Assembly (NCBI RefSeq): GCF_028285715.1
Contig: NZ_JANQOO010000035.1
Span: forward strand, 620,001-684,000
Reading direction: 5' to 3'
From: Ulvibacterium sp.
Lineage (GTDB): Bacteria > Bacteroidota > Bacteroidia > Flavobacteriales > Flavobacteriaceae
Length of the DNA: 64,000 nucleotides
A program made the translations under genes and the position numbers. Below, piece by piece: positions 25,887 to 35,161 of this stretch. Every line of letters begins with the position of its first letter. Positions within the stretch are counted from its first letter, which is position 1. Under the pieces are notes generated by a model. It made no database searches. It saw only the letters and a list, made by a program, of their open reading frames with translations, and was not told the DNA's origin.

Positions 25887-26872
25887 GCTTCTTGCTCGTT
25901 CAGATAATTTCCCCTAACAATTTTTGCCGTTCGATGTTCCCCGCTATGGTGCCAACCAGGAGGCATAACAATATATTTCAGTTTGTTCATTATTCCTGGG
26001 GCGTTGGCCACATCTTTGGCCAAAGCGACAATTTCCCCAAAATAAACATCTAGAAAACTTCCGGAGTCCATTTTTCGCGTTATGCCATATTCTATCTTTA
26101 CAGCATCCTTTTCTTCTTGGTAAGTCCCAAAAACGCGGTCCCAGATATTGAATAAGTTGCAAAAATTCGTATCCATATAAAGTGGATTTCTGGCATGGTG
26201 TACGCGGTGATGCGAAGGTGTAAGAATAAATTTTCCCAAAAAACCGAACCTCGCATCTTTGATTAAATTTTCACCTACGTGGATAAAGGCTCCATACGTA
26301 CCATCGATGAACATAATGGCAAATAATAAGGTCGGTTCTACTCCGGCCAATATACATACCGTGGTACGAATAACATCCGCATAGGGACCTTCCAGGAAAA
26401 AGTGGGCATAGGTAACCGTAAGGTTCATTTCCTCCGGTGCGTGATGGGTGGAGTGTAGGCACCAGAAAAGACGTACTTTATGTCCCCAATAATGGTACAG
26501 AAAATGACCAAATTCCCATACGATGTAACCATATATAAACCAATACCAGGTAGGTTTGGTCTGAAAAGGGGCATAGGGTTGAAACCAACCGATGCAAAGG
26601 GCGACCATAGCAATGGAAATGAATCGACCTACAAAGCGATTAAAGATATAAATGAGGAAATTTACCTTGTATACCTTGGTCTGTGGTTTTTTATAGACCA
26701 AGGCCAGGATAAGTTCCAAGATAACCAGCAAGGGTATGATGGGCAGGATAAAGGCGGTTATGCCCTCATAGGTGTTAAGTACACTATAATCGCCTGTTTT
26801 GAATATTTCCAATACTTGGGTAATGCCCAAAAAGCCAAGCAATTCTTCATATAGGATTTGCAATAGTTCCAT
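25883..26872 (-). CDS. Sterol desaturase/fatty-acid hydroxylase family membrane enzyme
   Basis: 329 residues with four to five transmembrane helices and the three histidine clusters of the di-iron membrane hydroxylases: HFLYHYWGH, HSTHH and HRVHH (with NPLYMDTNF after it). The family hydroxylates or desaturates lipids using O2 and two irons in the membrane. In Flavobacteriaceae, candidates for the substrate include sphingolipid, ornithine lipid or carotenoid; sequence alone does not decide. The neighbours (LpxL-like acyltransferase, glmM) also concern envelope lipids and sugars. Confidence 0.9.
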   Translation of the reverse strand: MELLQILYEELLGFLGITQVLEIFKTGDYSVLNTYEGITAFILPIIPLLVILELILALVYKKPQTKVYKVNFLIYIFNRFVGRFISIAMVALCIGWFQPYAPFQTKPTWYWFIYGYIVWEFGHFLYHYWGHKVRLFWCLHSTHHAPEEMNLTVTYAHFFLEGPYADVIRTTVCILAGVEPTLLFAIMFIDGTYGAFIHVGENLIKDARFGFLGKFILTPSHHRVHHARNPLYMDTNFCNLFNIWDRVFGTYQEEKDAVKIEYGITRKMDSGSFLDVYFGEIVALAKDVANAPGIMNKLKYIVMPPGWHHSGEHRTAKIVRGNYLNEQEA

Positions 26873-26948
26873 CAGCAGCTGATTATGTTTTAAGATGGGT
26901 CAAATTAGTAAAAAGAAAATTAAATGGTGCCCACTTTGGCCCTAGTCC

Positions 26949-27836
26949 CTATAAAAACTCGTCCGGCACTTTGTCCCGATGTTTCCATCTGCGGTGTGTC
27001 CATAAGTAGTGTTCCGGTCTTTCCCGGATTTGCTGCTCCGTTAACCTTAAAAAGCGATCTGTGATTTCGTTTTTTTCGGTGGATTTACTGGAAGTGGATA
27101 TCGGTATGAATTCAGCCTTGTAATACCCTCGCTTTACTTTGGAGACTTTTAAAAAAACTACCGCAAGATCCAATTTGCGGGCGAGGCTCTCCGTACCCGT
27201 ATAAACGGGTGCCTTTATACCCATGAATTCGGTCCAATATTGTGCCAAATGCGCTTGGGGCGATTGATCGTTGACCATTCCGTAAATAGCCCTTACATTA
27301 TTTTTGTGATTTCGAACTACGGCCACCATGGCCTCTTTTTGGGTTAGCAAAGTAGTATTCCATCTGGCCCGTATCCTTCGGATTAGGCCGTCAAAATAGG
27401 TATTGGATATTTTTTGGTATACAGCATACCCCTTGGCATCAATATAGTTGTTAATGCTCGTGTTCCATTCCCAATTGGCATAATGGGAACAGGCCAGGAG
27501 GATACTCTTCTTTTTTTCAATTTTCTTAAGTTCTTCAATATTGACAATGTGATATCGTCTTTTCACCTCTGCTTTTGAAAGATGCATGGTCTTCACCATT
27601 TCCAAAAATAGGTCACACATATGCCGATAGAAGTCCTTTTCAATTTTTTTGATTTCCTTATCGGATTTTTCCGGAAATACTAATTTCAAATTGTCCCGTA
27701 CCACCTTTTTACGGTATCCTATGACCCGGTATATCAGAAAAAAAGAGAAATCCGAGAATGCATAGAACAACCTAAAAGGCAAAATGGAAATCAACCATAA
27801 AAATGGATAGGCCAATACAAAAACGAGTAGCTGCAT
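26949..27836 (-). CDS. LpxL/HtrB-type lysophospholipid (lipid A) acyltransferase
   Basis: 295 residues from the ATG at 27836 (MQLLVFVLAYPFLWL); longer readings cross the divergent promoter. One N-terminal membrane helix is followed by the acyltransferase motif HYANWE (H-X4-E). The family transfers a secondary acyl chain to lipid A precursor, or acylates aminolipids in Bacteroidota. The promoter is half of an 18-bp palindrome shared with the divergent rhomboid gene. Confidence 0.9.
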   Translation of the reverse strand: MQLLVFVLAYPFLWLISILPFRLFYAFSDFSFFLIYRVIGYRKKVVRDNLKLVFPEKSDKEIKKIEKDFYRHMCDLFLEMVKTMHLSKAEVKRRYHIVNIEELKKIEKKKSILLACSHYANWEWNTSINNYIDAKGYAVYQKISNTYFDGLIRRIRARWNTTLLTQKEAMVAVVRNHKNNVRAIYGMVNDQSPQAHLAQYWTEFMGIKAPVYTGTESLARKLDLAVVFLKVSKVKRGYYKAEFIPISTSSKSTEKNEITDRFLRLTEQQIRERPEHYLWTHRRWKHRDKVPDEFL

Positions 27837-27852
27837 GCGTCTGTATAATGGG

Positions 27853-27870
27853 CAAATATAGCTATATTTG
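27853..27870. promoter_or_regulatory. Back-to-back divergent -7 elements forming a perfect palindrome
   Basis: CAAATATAGCTATATTTG is a perfect 18-bp palindrome. Each half is an exact TATATTTG -7 element, one pointing left to the acyltransferase (ATG 27836) and one right to the rhomboid gene (ATG 27894). Each promoter's upstream region lies inside the other's transcribed start. Confidence 0.6.
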
Positions 27871-27893
27871 GGCCCAAAATAACCAAAGCCCGC

Positions 27894-28544
27894 ATGTACG
27901 ATATTCATTTTGCGACCATAGCCATTATTGCTGCCAACGTTCTGGTTTCCTTTAAGGGATTCAACGACACTTCCTTTTTTGAGCGCTATAAATTTGGAAT
28001 AGCCCAGATACAGGCCGGACAAAAGGAACGTATGGTTACCTCAGGGTTTTTGCATGTGGATATTGCCCATTTGTTCTTTAATATGTTTACCCTATATTTT
28101 TTTGCCGATGTGGTCATCAGTTGGTTTGGCCCCGGTAGGTTTATAGGCATTTATTTCATAAGCTTGGTGGCAGGAAGTCTATTGGCACTTTTTTTTCACA
28201 AAGACGAACCCTATTACAGTGCAGTGGGGGCCAGTGGTGCCGTTACGGGTATCCTCTATGCCGCAATTCTTTTACAACCGGATATGGATCTTCTTCTTAT
28301 GTTTATCCCCATCCCTATTCCGGCCTATGTTCTCGGCATAGGATATTTGTTATATTCCATCTACGGTATGAAGAGTAGGTTAGGCAATATTGGCCATACG
28401 GCCCATTTTGGTGGAGCAATTGGGGGGTATTTGACCACATTGGCGTTTATGCCCGAGCTATTTCTTACAGAGACACTTATGGTTATTCTTCTGGCCATTC
28501 CCATTGTTATTTTGTTTGTTATGGAAAAAACAGGAAAAATCTGA
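27894..28544 (+). CDS. Rhomboid family intramembrane serine protease
   Basis: 216 residues and about six transmembrane helices. The catalytic dyad is S114 in GASGA and H171 in HFGGAIGG. The oxyanion-side H59 and N63 are in HLFFNM. It cleaves transmembrane segments of unknown substrates in the inner membrane. The ATG at 27894 lies 23 bases after a perfect -7 element. Confidence 0.95.
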   Translation: MYDIHFATIAIIAANVLVSFKGFNDTSFFERYKFGIAQIQAGQKERMVTSGFLHVDIAHLFFNMFTLYFFADVVISWFGPGRFIGIYFISLVAGSLLALFFHKDEPYYSAVGASGAVTGILYAAILLQPDMDLLLMFIPIPIPAYVLGIGYLLYSIYGMKSRLGNIGHTAHFGGAIGGYLTTLAFMPELFLTETLMVILLAIPIVILFVMEKTGKI

Positions 28545-28696
28545 CCTGAATTCCTACATAAACCATGATGCCCCATAGGTATACCTAGATAAATTCCATA
28601 GGTAGTAGTTCATCGAAAAAGCACAATAAAGTATACACTTCCAGAGGTTTCATCGTTAGGTTGTTAACCAAATATAACTGATTAAACCTACTTATA

Positions 28697-30346
28697 ATGA
28701 AAAGAGTTTCTTTTGCCCTAATCGCATTTGCTTTGGGGTCTAATATTTCATGTACGGATGAAACTACAGTGTATCAAGATAAGCTTCAGGACGATATTGT
28801 TGTAGAAAACAGCGAATCTGAATTAGAGGGAAGTATAGCCCTTGATGACGCCGGTGTACTGGATATTTTTGAAGAAGAAGAGCTTGCCGGTAAATCCTCC
28901 AAGAGCTCCGATGATGAATTGGCCGGGGACCATCCATTGACCTTGATAGCACGCATAAAATCCCCATCCTCTACTTTGGGAGCCACCCATGTAGATGTTC
29001 AGGGCAATTATGCCTACGTGAGCTACAACACAGCGGATGATACTTACCTTGGAGCCATAGATATTGTGGATGTAAGGGACCCAAATAGGCCAAGACTTCG
29101 ATCTAGGCTTACCTATAGAAATGCCGATGTCAATTCTTTGGTCTACGCGGATGGACATGTCTATGTCGTTGGTGGTGTGGATGCGGAAACTTCGGTGAGG
29201 GCCACCTCCAATTCTTTTATAGCCAAAATATCGGTTTCCAATGCCCGATTCAATATTGGTACTATTATCTACGGTTTCCAACAGGGAAAGGTCGCCAACG
29301 ATGTAGCCATAAGTGGCAATTCGGTATTGGTAAGCAGCGGTTCCGAGGGATCGGTAACCATGTATGATAGAAATACCTTGGAAATTCTGGATGAAACACC
29401 CTTTGCGGATTTGCGTTCGGTTTCGGTCAATGAGGATAAAATTGCCGTTTTGGATGCCGATCAAGGAATCGTGTTTTTGGATGGGAATCTAGAAATCGAA
29501 AAAGAAATACCCGTTGGGTCCGATTTTCCGGAAGCTGCCAAAAGGACTTTGGATTTTTATGCCGAAAAAATGGTCGTTGCAGAGGGGGAAAAGGGAGCCG
29601 GGGTCTACGATGCCGGCACAGGAAACCTACTACAGCATATTCCACTTCTGGATAATACCCTAGGGAATCAAAAAAACAAGATCGGTATAGCCTCGGATAA
29701 TGTCACCAATGCCGTGGCGGTAAACGACGACATCCTTTTAATGGCCAATGGATCAAACGGTTTATGTTTATCCCAAGAGGAATCGGGAAGCATCGAGACC
29801 TTTGGTATAATAGCCCTGGAAGGATCTATTAATTATGTGGAATCCAAGGGAGATTATATTTTTGCCGCCTCCGGGCTTGAAGGTTTGCAGATACTTAAAT
29901 TAAACCGGCCTAGTGAAAGTTTGGTGGAACGATGTGCCGAGCTCCCTTCCTATCAAGGAAGTGCCAATTTAAATGTCAACGGCGGGGAAACCCTGGGATA
30001 TAGAGGCTCAAAACGCTTCAATAGATTGAATGTAAACGGGTCGCTTTTGCTTTGTGGTTCTTGGACGGCAAATAATAATAGCACAATTAATAGCAATGGC
30101 TTGTTTGAAATGAACGGTACTTTTGTTATCGGAAGAAATAATAAAAGGAAGAACATAATCGTAAACTCTGGAGCTGTCTTTAGAGTGGAGGGCAATCTGA
30201 CCATTTACGGTGACCTAATATTAAATGACGGTGCCACTATAGAGTTTATTGGTGATGGCTCCGTAGTAAATATCTTTGGTCGTGTAAGGCGTTCAGGAAA
30301 TACTGAAGTGAAAGGTACCTTTAGTGATATTCAGAACAAGTTTTAA
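28697..30346 (+). CDS. Surface lipoprotein with LVIVD-type beta-propeller and C-terminal beta-helix
   Basis: 549 residues. The lipoprotein signal is MKRVSFALIAFALGSNISC, followed by an acidic linker with two copies of an EELAG-like element. Residues about 90-410 are propeller-like repeats of LVIVD type, such as LGAIDIVDVRDPNRPRL. From about 420 a repetitive beta-helix rich in Asn and Gly follows (LNVNGSLLLCGSW, LTIYGDLILNDGATIEF). It probably sits on the cell surface as a binding or adhesion protein. No enzyme motif is seen. Confidence 0.75.
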   Translation: MKRVSFALIAFALGSNISCTDETTVYQDKLQDDIVVENSESELEGSIALDDAGVLDIFEEEELAGKSSKSSDDELAGDHPLTLIARIKSPSSTLGATHVDVQGNYAYVSYNTADDTYLGAIDIVDVRDPNRPRLRSRLTYRNADVNSLVYADGHVYVVGGVDAETSVRATSNSFIAKISVSNARFNIGTIIYGFQQGKVANDVAISGNSVLVSSGSEGSVTMYDRNTLEILDETPFADLRSVSVNEDKIAVLDADQGIVFLDGNLEIEKEIPVGSDFPEAAKRTLDFYAEKMVVAEGEKGAGVYDAGTGNLLQHIPLLDNTLGNQKNKIGIASDNVTNAVAVNDDILLMANGSNGLCLSQEESGSIETFGIIALEGSINYVESKGDYIFAASGLEGLQILKLNRPSESLVERCAELPSYQGSANLNVNGGETLGYRGSKRFNRLNVNGSLLLCGSWTANNNSTINSNGLFEMNGTFVIGRNNKRKNIIVNSGAVFRVEGNLTIYGDLILNDGATIEFIGDGSVVNIFGRVRRSGNTEVKGTFSDIQNKF

Positions 30347-30366
30347 AATGAGGCATCACATAAAAA

Positions 30367-30400
30367 AGCCCTTTCGACTCTGCCGAAAGGGCTTTTTTTG
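30367..30400. terminator. Bidirectional intrinsic terminator
   Basis: AGCCCTTTCG (30367-30376) pairs with CGAAAGGGCT (30384-30393), flanked by an A-run on the left and TTTTTTT on the right. It separates the convergent propeller lipoprotein and TlpA-like genes. Confidence 0.9.
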
Positions 30401-30417
30401 TTCAATTTCATAGTCTA

Positions 30418-31551
30418 TTATTGTAGTAGCTCCGCCACTTTCGCTTCCAAGGCAGGGCCACGCAGGTTTTTTGCAACAATCACCCCATTTTCGTCCAATA
30501 GAAATGCGGCCGGAATAGCATCGACACCGTAAAGTTTTGCAATTTCATCATCAAAGTAGGCAAGATTGGAGACATGGTTCCATGTCAATCCATCGTCGGC
30601 AATCGCCTTTTCCCAGGCCGCCTTGGTCTTGTCCAATGAAACACCGACAATGTTCAATCCCTTGCCATGGTATTTCTCATATACTTTTACCACATTGGGG
30701 TTCTCTGCCCTGCAGGGTTTGCACCAAGCTGCCCAAAAATCCACAAGGGTTACCTTGCCCAAAGCCTCGTTTAGGGCCAGTTCCCCACCAGTGGGAGTAG
30801 GAGCTGAAAAATCCGGGGCCTTGGCGCCAATACTTGTACTCTTTTTTCTTTCTTCCCTTTCCTTGACCGATTGCAATCTTTCCAAAACACTTTTGGCCAC
30901 CTTGGTTTCCTTAATTTCCGGGGAAAGACCATCGTATAGTTCCTGAATTTCCTCCGAAGATACCGATTGGGAACCCATGGCTCTATCAATCAGCAAGGCG
31001 GAAATTAGTGCAGTGGGGTGTTCTCTTATATAGGTGAGTTCAAAATTCTTGTATTCGTCCTGAAGTTCCATCATCTCGTCCCTAAGGGAAACCAAAGAAG
31101 CCGTATCCTTGCTCATGGTAGCTGTTTGGATGTCTTGCTGAATGGACCTCGCTTTTTCAGATATATCCTTGGACTTCTTCAAATAGTCGGTAAATACCTC
31201 GTTCTGTGGAGTGCCCTCCAATTTTGAAAGCCCAAGACTGTCCATATGGGCGGATAAGCTTATTTTCCCATTTTCCAAAACAATAGCGGAATAGCCCATT
31301 GCATTTTCCAAGAAAATATAATGCATTTCCGGAATGGCCGCTTCCCCGGTAAATGTAAACTTCCCGTCCAAAGTAGTTGTGGTGTCCACATCTACAGGTT
31401 GCCTATTTTCACCTTGCTTTCTAAGAAACACCTTGGTGCCATCTTCCAAATCGCCCCTAAGGGAACCTTCAACAACGTAGCCTTTAGGATTTTGGTTGCA
31501 TGCCATAAAAGCGGAAATCGTTATAAATGCGAACAAGAATTTTTTCATCAT
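30418..31551 (-). CDS. TlpA-like thiol-disulfide lipoprotein with DUF4369 domain
   Basis: 377 residues from the ATG at 31551 (a second ATG is at 31548). Longer readings cross the promoter. The lipobox is FMAC. An N-terminal DUF4369 beta domain (about 20-110) is followed by a helical region with many charged residues, then a thioredoxin fold with WCKPC near residue 275. It is periplasmic or outer-membrane anchored and probably keeps thiols of exported proteins reduced. Confidence 0.9.
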   Translation of the reverse strand: MMKKFLFAFITISAFMACNQNPKGYVVEGSLRGDLEDGTKVFLRKQGENRQPVDVDTTTTLDGKFTFTGEAAIPEMHYIFLENAMGYSAIVLENGKISLSAHMDSLGLSKLEGTPQNEVFTDYLKKSKDISEKARSIQQDIQTATMSKDTASLVSLRDEMMELQDEYKNFELTYIREHPTALISALLIDRAMGSQSVSSEEIQELYDGLSPEIKETKVAKSVLERLQSVKEREERKKSTSIGAKAPDFSAPTPTGGELALNEALGKVTLVDFWAAWCKPCRAENPNVVKVYEKYHGKGLNIVGVSLDKTKAAWEKAIADDGLTWNHVSNLAYFDDEIAKLYGVDAIPAAFLLDENGVIVAKNLRGPALEAKVAELLQ

Positions 31552-31568
31552 ATATGGTTTAATGGGGG

Positions 31569-31576
31569 CAAATGTA
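31569..31576 (-). promoter_or_regulatory. -7 promoter element of the TlpA-like gene
   Basis: TACATTTG on the minus strand matches TAnnTTTG exactly, 17 bases upstream of the ATG at 31551. Confidence 0.5.
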
Positions 31577-31596
31577 GGTATATAATGGGATATATA

Positions 31597-31630
31597 AAAA
31601 GCCCTTAACATTATGTATGTAAGGGCTTTT
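31597..31630 (-). terminator. Intrinsic terminator of the small outer-membrane protein gene
   Basis: AAAAGCCCTT (31621-31630, read on the minus strand) pairs with AAGGGCTTTT (31597-31606) around a 14-base loop. Further T residues follow leftward. It separates the outer-membrane protein gene from the TlpA-like gene. Confidence 0.8.
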
Positions 31631-31648
31631 CATGGATAAAATGTGTTT

Positions 31649-32158
31649 TTAGAATTGATAACGTACCCCAAGTGCAATATCAAAATCGAAATTATCGGAG
31701 AAATCGTCGTACCCTATTATCCCTATTTCTGGCCTAAAGTCCAAGGATAACAGTAGTGGAAAGTCAAAGTTATATTCTACTCCGATATCCCCAGCCGCAA
31801 AAACAAAAAGTCCTCCATCCGGGGTAAAGGGTTCATTGTCCGAATTGAACCTTCCATCAAAATCTACACTACCCAATCCGCCTCCGACACCATAGTACCA
31901 GTTGAAGCCCTTGTCAATATTATGTACCCATTGGTATAGTCCGGACAATTTAAAGGCATCGTAGTTTCTACTATCCCGCCAGCCTAGATTGAATTCTGCC
32001 CGATTGTATCGTGCTATGGATTTTTGATAAGAAATTTCGGCCCCAAAGCCATCACTATCCCCAAGTCGAAGCCCAATGGCGTGATTCGATATTTCCTGCG
32101 CCCCCACGGACAGGGAAGCTAGAAAAAGAATGAAGGTAATTCCTTTTGTGATTTTCAT
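31649..32158 (-). CDS. Small outer-membrane beta-barrel protein
   Basis: 169 residues from the ATG at 32158 (MKITKGITFILFLASLSVGAQ, a signal peptide). The mature part is alternating hydrophobic beta strands with Gly and aromatic girdle residues, ending in YQF, the C-terminal aromatic signal for outer-membrane insertion. It resembles eight-stranded OmpA/OmpW-size barrels. No specific function can be assigned. Confidence 0.8.
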   Translation of the reverse strand: MKITKGITFILFLASLSVGAQEISNHAIGLRLGDSDGFGAEISYQKSIARYNRAEFNLGWRDSRNYDAFKLSGLYQWVHNIDKGFNWYYGVGGGLGSVDFDGRFNSDNEPFTPDGGLFVFAAGDIGVEYNFDFPLLLSLDFRPEIGIIGYDDFSDNFDFDIALGVRYQF

Positions 32159-32251
32159 AAGTTTTCTGTTTAAGTTTCGCTTAAATAAAAGAGTCTTCGT
32201 TATCAGGCTCAAACAATAAAAACTTAAATTAGCCCCTAAAATTGTTTCAGC

Positions 32252-35161
32252 TTGACTAAAAATTTGCTAAAAGAATTGGGGAAGGAGTTGCACGGCGAAC
32301 TACATGCCGATGAACTCACCAAGGCACTTTACGCGACCGACGCCTCCGTTTATCGTAAAATACCACAGGCAGTTGCCTTTCCAAAGAACGTAGATGATAT
32401 TAAAAAACTGGTTCGTTTTGCAGCTACAAACGCCATTGGGCTTATTCCAAGAACTGCCGGTACTTCCTTGGCAGGACAGTGTGTGGGGGACGGTGTTGTG
32501 GTTGATGTATCCAAGCACTTTACCCGAATCCTCCATTTGGATCTGGAAAAAAAACAAGTGAGGGTACAACCCGGTGTGGTAAGGGATGAACTCAACCGGT
32601 ATCTGGAGTCGCATGGCCTTTTCTTTGGCCCCAATACCTCAACATCCAATAGATGTATGATAGGGGGTATGGTCGGAAATAATTCTTCCGGTACTACCTC
32701 TATCCAATATGGGGTTACCCGGGACAAAGTGGTTAGCTTACAAGCTGTGCTTTCCGACGGCAACATGGCGGAGTTTTCATCCATGGAACTTAATGAATTC
32801 CAAAAAAAATTGGAATTGGACAGCCGGGAAGGTGAATTGTACAAGGGGGTTTACAAGGAGTTGTCCAATAACTCCATTAGAAACCGGATTATAGCCGAAT
32901 TTCCCAAGCCATCCATACACCGTCGGAATACAGGATATGCCGTGGATGAACTGTTGCGGAATGTCGTTTTTGGTGAATCCCGGGAGCCCTTTAATTTTTG
33001 CAAGCTGCTCAGTGGTAGTGAAGGGACCCTTGCCTTTACCACGGAGATTACCTTGCAACTGGAGGAAAAACCACCGGAACTGGCCGCCATGGTGGTGACG
33101 CATTATAAAACCTTGGAGGATTGCCTTTTGGATGTTGCCCCGGTAATGCAGCACGATCTCCATACCTGCGAAATGATGGACAAGGTAATTCTGGATTGTA
33201 CCAAGAATAACAGGGAGCAGCTAAAAAACAGATTTTTTGTGTCCGGAGATCCCGCGGCTTTGTTGATGTTGGAAGTAAAGGCCGATACGAAGGAAGGTCT
33301 GGCGGAACAGCTAGTAGCACTGCAGTCCACCATTCAAAAATCGGCCCGGAGCTATGCTTCTCCCATTTTGGAGGGAAATGAGATCAACAAAGCATTGGAA
33401 TTGCGCAAGGCTGGCCTTGGACTTTTGGGCAACATGGTGGGTGATCGGAAAGCGGTTGCCTGTATCGAGGATACGGCGGTCGCCCTAGAGGACTTATCGG
33501 ACTTTATAGGTGAGTTTACCCAGATCATGAAGGATTACGGACAAGATGCCGTGTATTATGCCCATGCCGGCGCAGGCGAACTACATTTACGTCCTATCCT
33601 CGACCTTAAAAAATCCAAGGATGTTGGTTTGTTTAGAAAGATAACCACGGATGTGGCCCGGCTTACCAAAAAATATAAGGGCTCTTTTAGTGGTGAACAT
33701 GGGGATGGCATTGTGCGCGCCGAGTTTATCCCTATGATGATAGGGGAGGACAATTATGAACTTTTACGGCGCATAAAGACCTATTTTGATCCCAAGAACA
33801 TTTTTAACCCTGGAAAAATAGTGGATGCTTATCCGATGGATGAATCCATGCGTTATGAAATAGATCGAAAAGAGCCCGAGATACAGACCTTGTTGGATTT
33901 TTCGGATAGTGAGGGTATTCTAAGGGCCGCTGAAAAATGTAATGGGAGCGGGGATTGCAGAAAATCCGAGCATATGAAAGGGGGGATGTGTCCCAGCTAC
34001 CATGCCACAAGAAATGAAAAGGACACTACTAGGGGCAGGGCAAACGCCTTACGGGAATTTCTCACTACTTCCGAAAAGAACAATAAGTTCAACCAAAAGG
34101 AATTAAAGGAGGTCTTTGACCTTTGTTTGAGCTGCAAGGCCTGCTCAAGTGAATGTCCCAGCAATGTGGATATCGCGACACTTAAGGCCGAATTCCTCTA
34201 TCAATATCAGGAAACCAACGGCTACCCCTTGCGTGCCAAGCTTTTTGCCCATAACACCTTATTGAATAAACTCGGAAGTAGGATGTCCGGATTGACGAAT
34301 GCCGTGTATTCCTCTCCGGTGCTCAGCGGGTTGTTAAAAAAGTCGGCCGGAATAGCCAAGGAAAGACAATTGCCGAAAGTATCAAGCTTTAATTTTAATA
34401 AACACTTACAACAAACTAAAAACCAATATAAACCAATTAACAAAAAAGTTGTTCTGTACATTGATGAATTTACGCGTTATCTGGATACCGATCTGGGCAG
34501 GGATGCCATAGAGGTATTAACGCGCTTGGGTTACGATGTACAGCTCTTTTATGCTGAAAGTGGACGAACCTATATTTCTAAAGGGTTTTTAAAGCAGGCA
34601 AAAAAGTTGGCCTTGGAAAACATAGGGGACCTTAAATCATTTGCGGACGCCGGAATCCCGGTTGTAGGCCTGGAACCTTCGGCCATTTTGACTTTTCGTG
34701 ATGAATTGAAACGTTTTTCCCCGGATAAGGAGGCCACTGAGGTGGTTGCATCCCATGTTTTCTTGTTCGAAGAATTTCTCTCGACCGAAATTGAGAAGGG
34801 GAATGTGGGCCCGGAGCGTTTTACCAGGGAGCCTAAAACCGTAAAAATACATTGTCACTGTCACCAGAAGGCATTGAGTAATCAGAAAGTAACCTTTGAC
34901 ACCCTGAATCTGGTGGAGAATTACACCGTTTCCATTATCCCATCAGGTTGTTGCGGTATGGCGGGTTCTTTTGGATATGAAAAGGAACATTATGCCGTAA
35001 GCATGCAGGTAGGAGAACTAAAATTGTTTCCGGCTATCAGAAAATCAAAGGACGATGTCATTATTGCAGCGAACGGCACTAGTTGCAGACACCAAATTTA
35101 TGACGGTACGGAAAGGAAAGCCTTGCATCCCGTTTCCATTTTAAAGAGGGCCCTCGTCTAA
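32252..35161 (+). CDS. FAD-linked oxidase/Fe-S oxidoreductase (2-hydroxyacid dehydrogenase type)
   Basis: 969 residues. The order is: FAD-binding PCMH domain (about 30-260, with PRTAGTSLAGQ and GGMVGNNSSGTTSIQYG), FAD-oxidase C-terminal domain (to about 535, with GEHGDGI), two ferredoxin-like Cys clusters (CNGSGDC...CP and CLSCKACSSECP), and a heterodisulfide-reductase-type Cys-rich tail with SGCCGMAGSFG. It resembles D-lactate and D-2-hydroxyglutarate dehydrogenases that feed electrons to the respiratory chain. No ATG is available near the start; translation probably begins at TTG 32252. The 3' end overlaps the convergent phosphoesterase gene by 21 bases. Confidence 0.92.
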   Translation: MTKNLLKELGKELHGELHADELTKALYATDASVYRKIPQAVAFPKNVDDIKKLVRFAATNAIGLIPRTAGTSLAGQCVGDGVVVDVSKHFTRILHLDLEKKQVRVQPGVVRDELNRYLESHGLFFGPNTSTSNRCMIGGMVGNNSSGTTSIQYGVTRDKVVSLQAVLSDGNMAEFSSMELNEFQKKLELDSREGELYKGVYKELSNNSIRNRIIAEFPKPSIHRRNTGYAVDELLRNVVFGESREPFNFCKLLSGSEGTLAFTTEITLQLEEKPPELAAMVVTHYKTLEDCLLDVAPVMQHDLHTCEMMDKVILDCTKNNREQLKNRFFVSGDPAALLMLEVKADTKEGLAEQLVALQSTIQKSARSYASPILEGNEINKALELRKAGLGLLGNMVGDRKAVACIEDTAVALEDLSDFIGEFTQIMKDYGQDAVYYAHAGAGELHLRPILDLKKSKDVGLFRKITTDVARLTKKYKGSFSGEHGDGIVRAEFIPMMIGEDNYELLRRIKTYFDPKNIFNPGKIVDAYPMDESMRYEIDRKEPEIQTLLDFSDSEGILRAAEKCNGSGDCRKSEHMKGGMCPSYHATRNEKDTTRGRANALREFLTTSEKNNKFNQKELKEVFDLCLSCKACSSECPSNVDIATLKAEFLYQYQETNGYPLRAKLFAHNTLLNKLGSRMSGLTNAVYSSPVLSGLLKKSAGIAKERQLPKVSSFNFNKHLQQTKNQYKPINKKVVLYIDEFTRYLDTDLGRDAIEVLTRLGYDVQLFYAESGRTYISKGFLKQAKKLALENIGDLKSFADAGIPVVGLEPSAILTFRDELKRFSPDKEATEVVASHVFLFEEFLSTEIEKGNVGPERFTREPKTVKIHCHCHQKALSNQKVTFDTLNLVENYTVSIIPSGCCGMAGSFGYEKEHYAVSMQVGELKLFPAIRKSKDDVIIAANGTSCRHQIYDGTERKALHPVSILKRALV

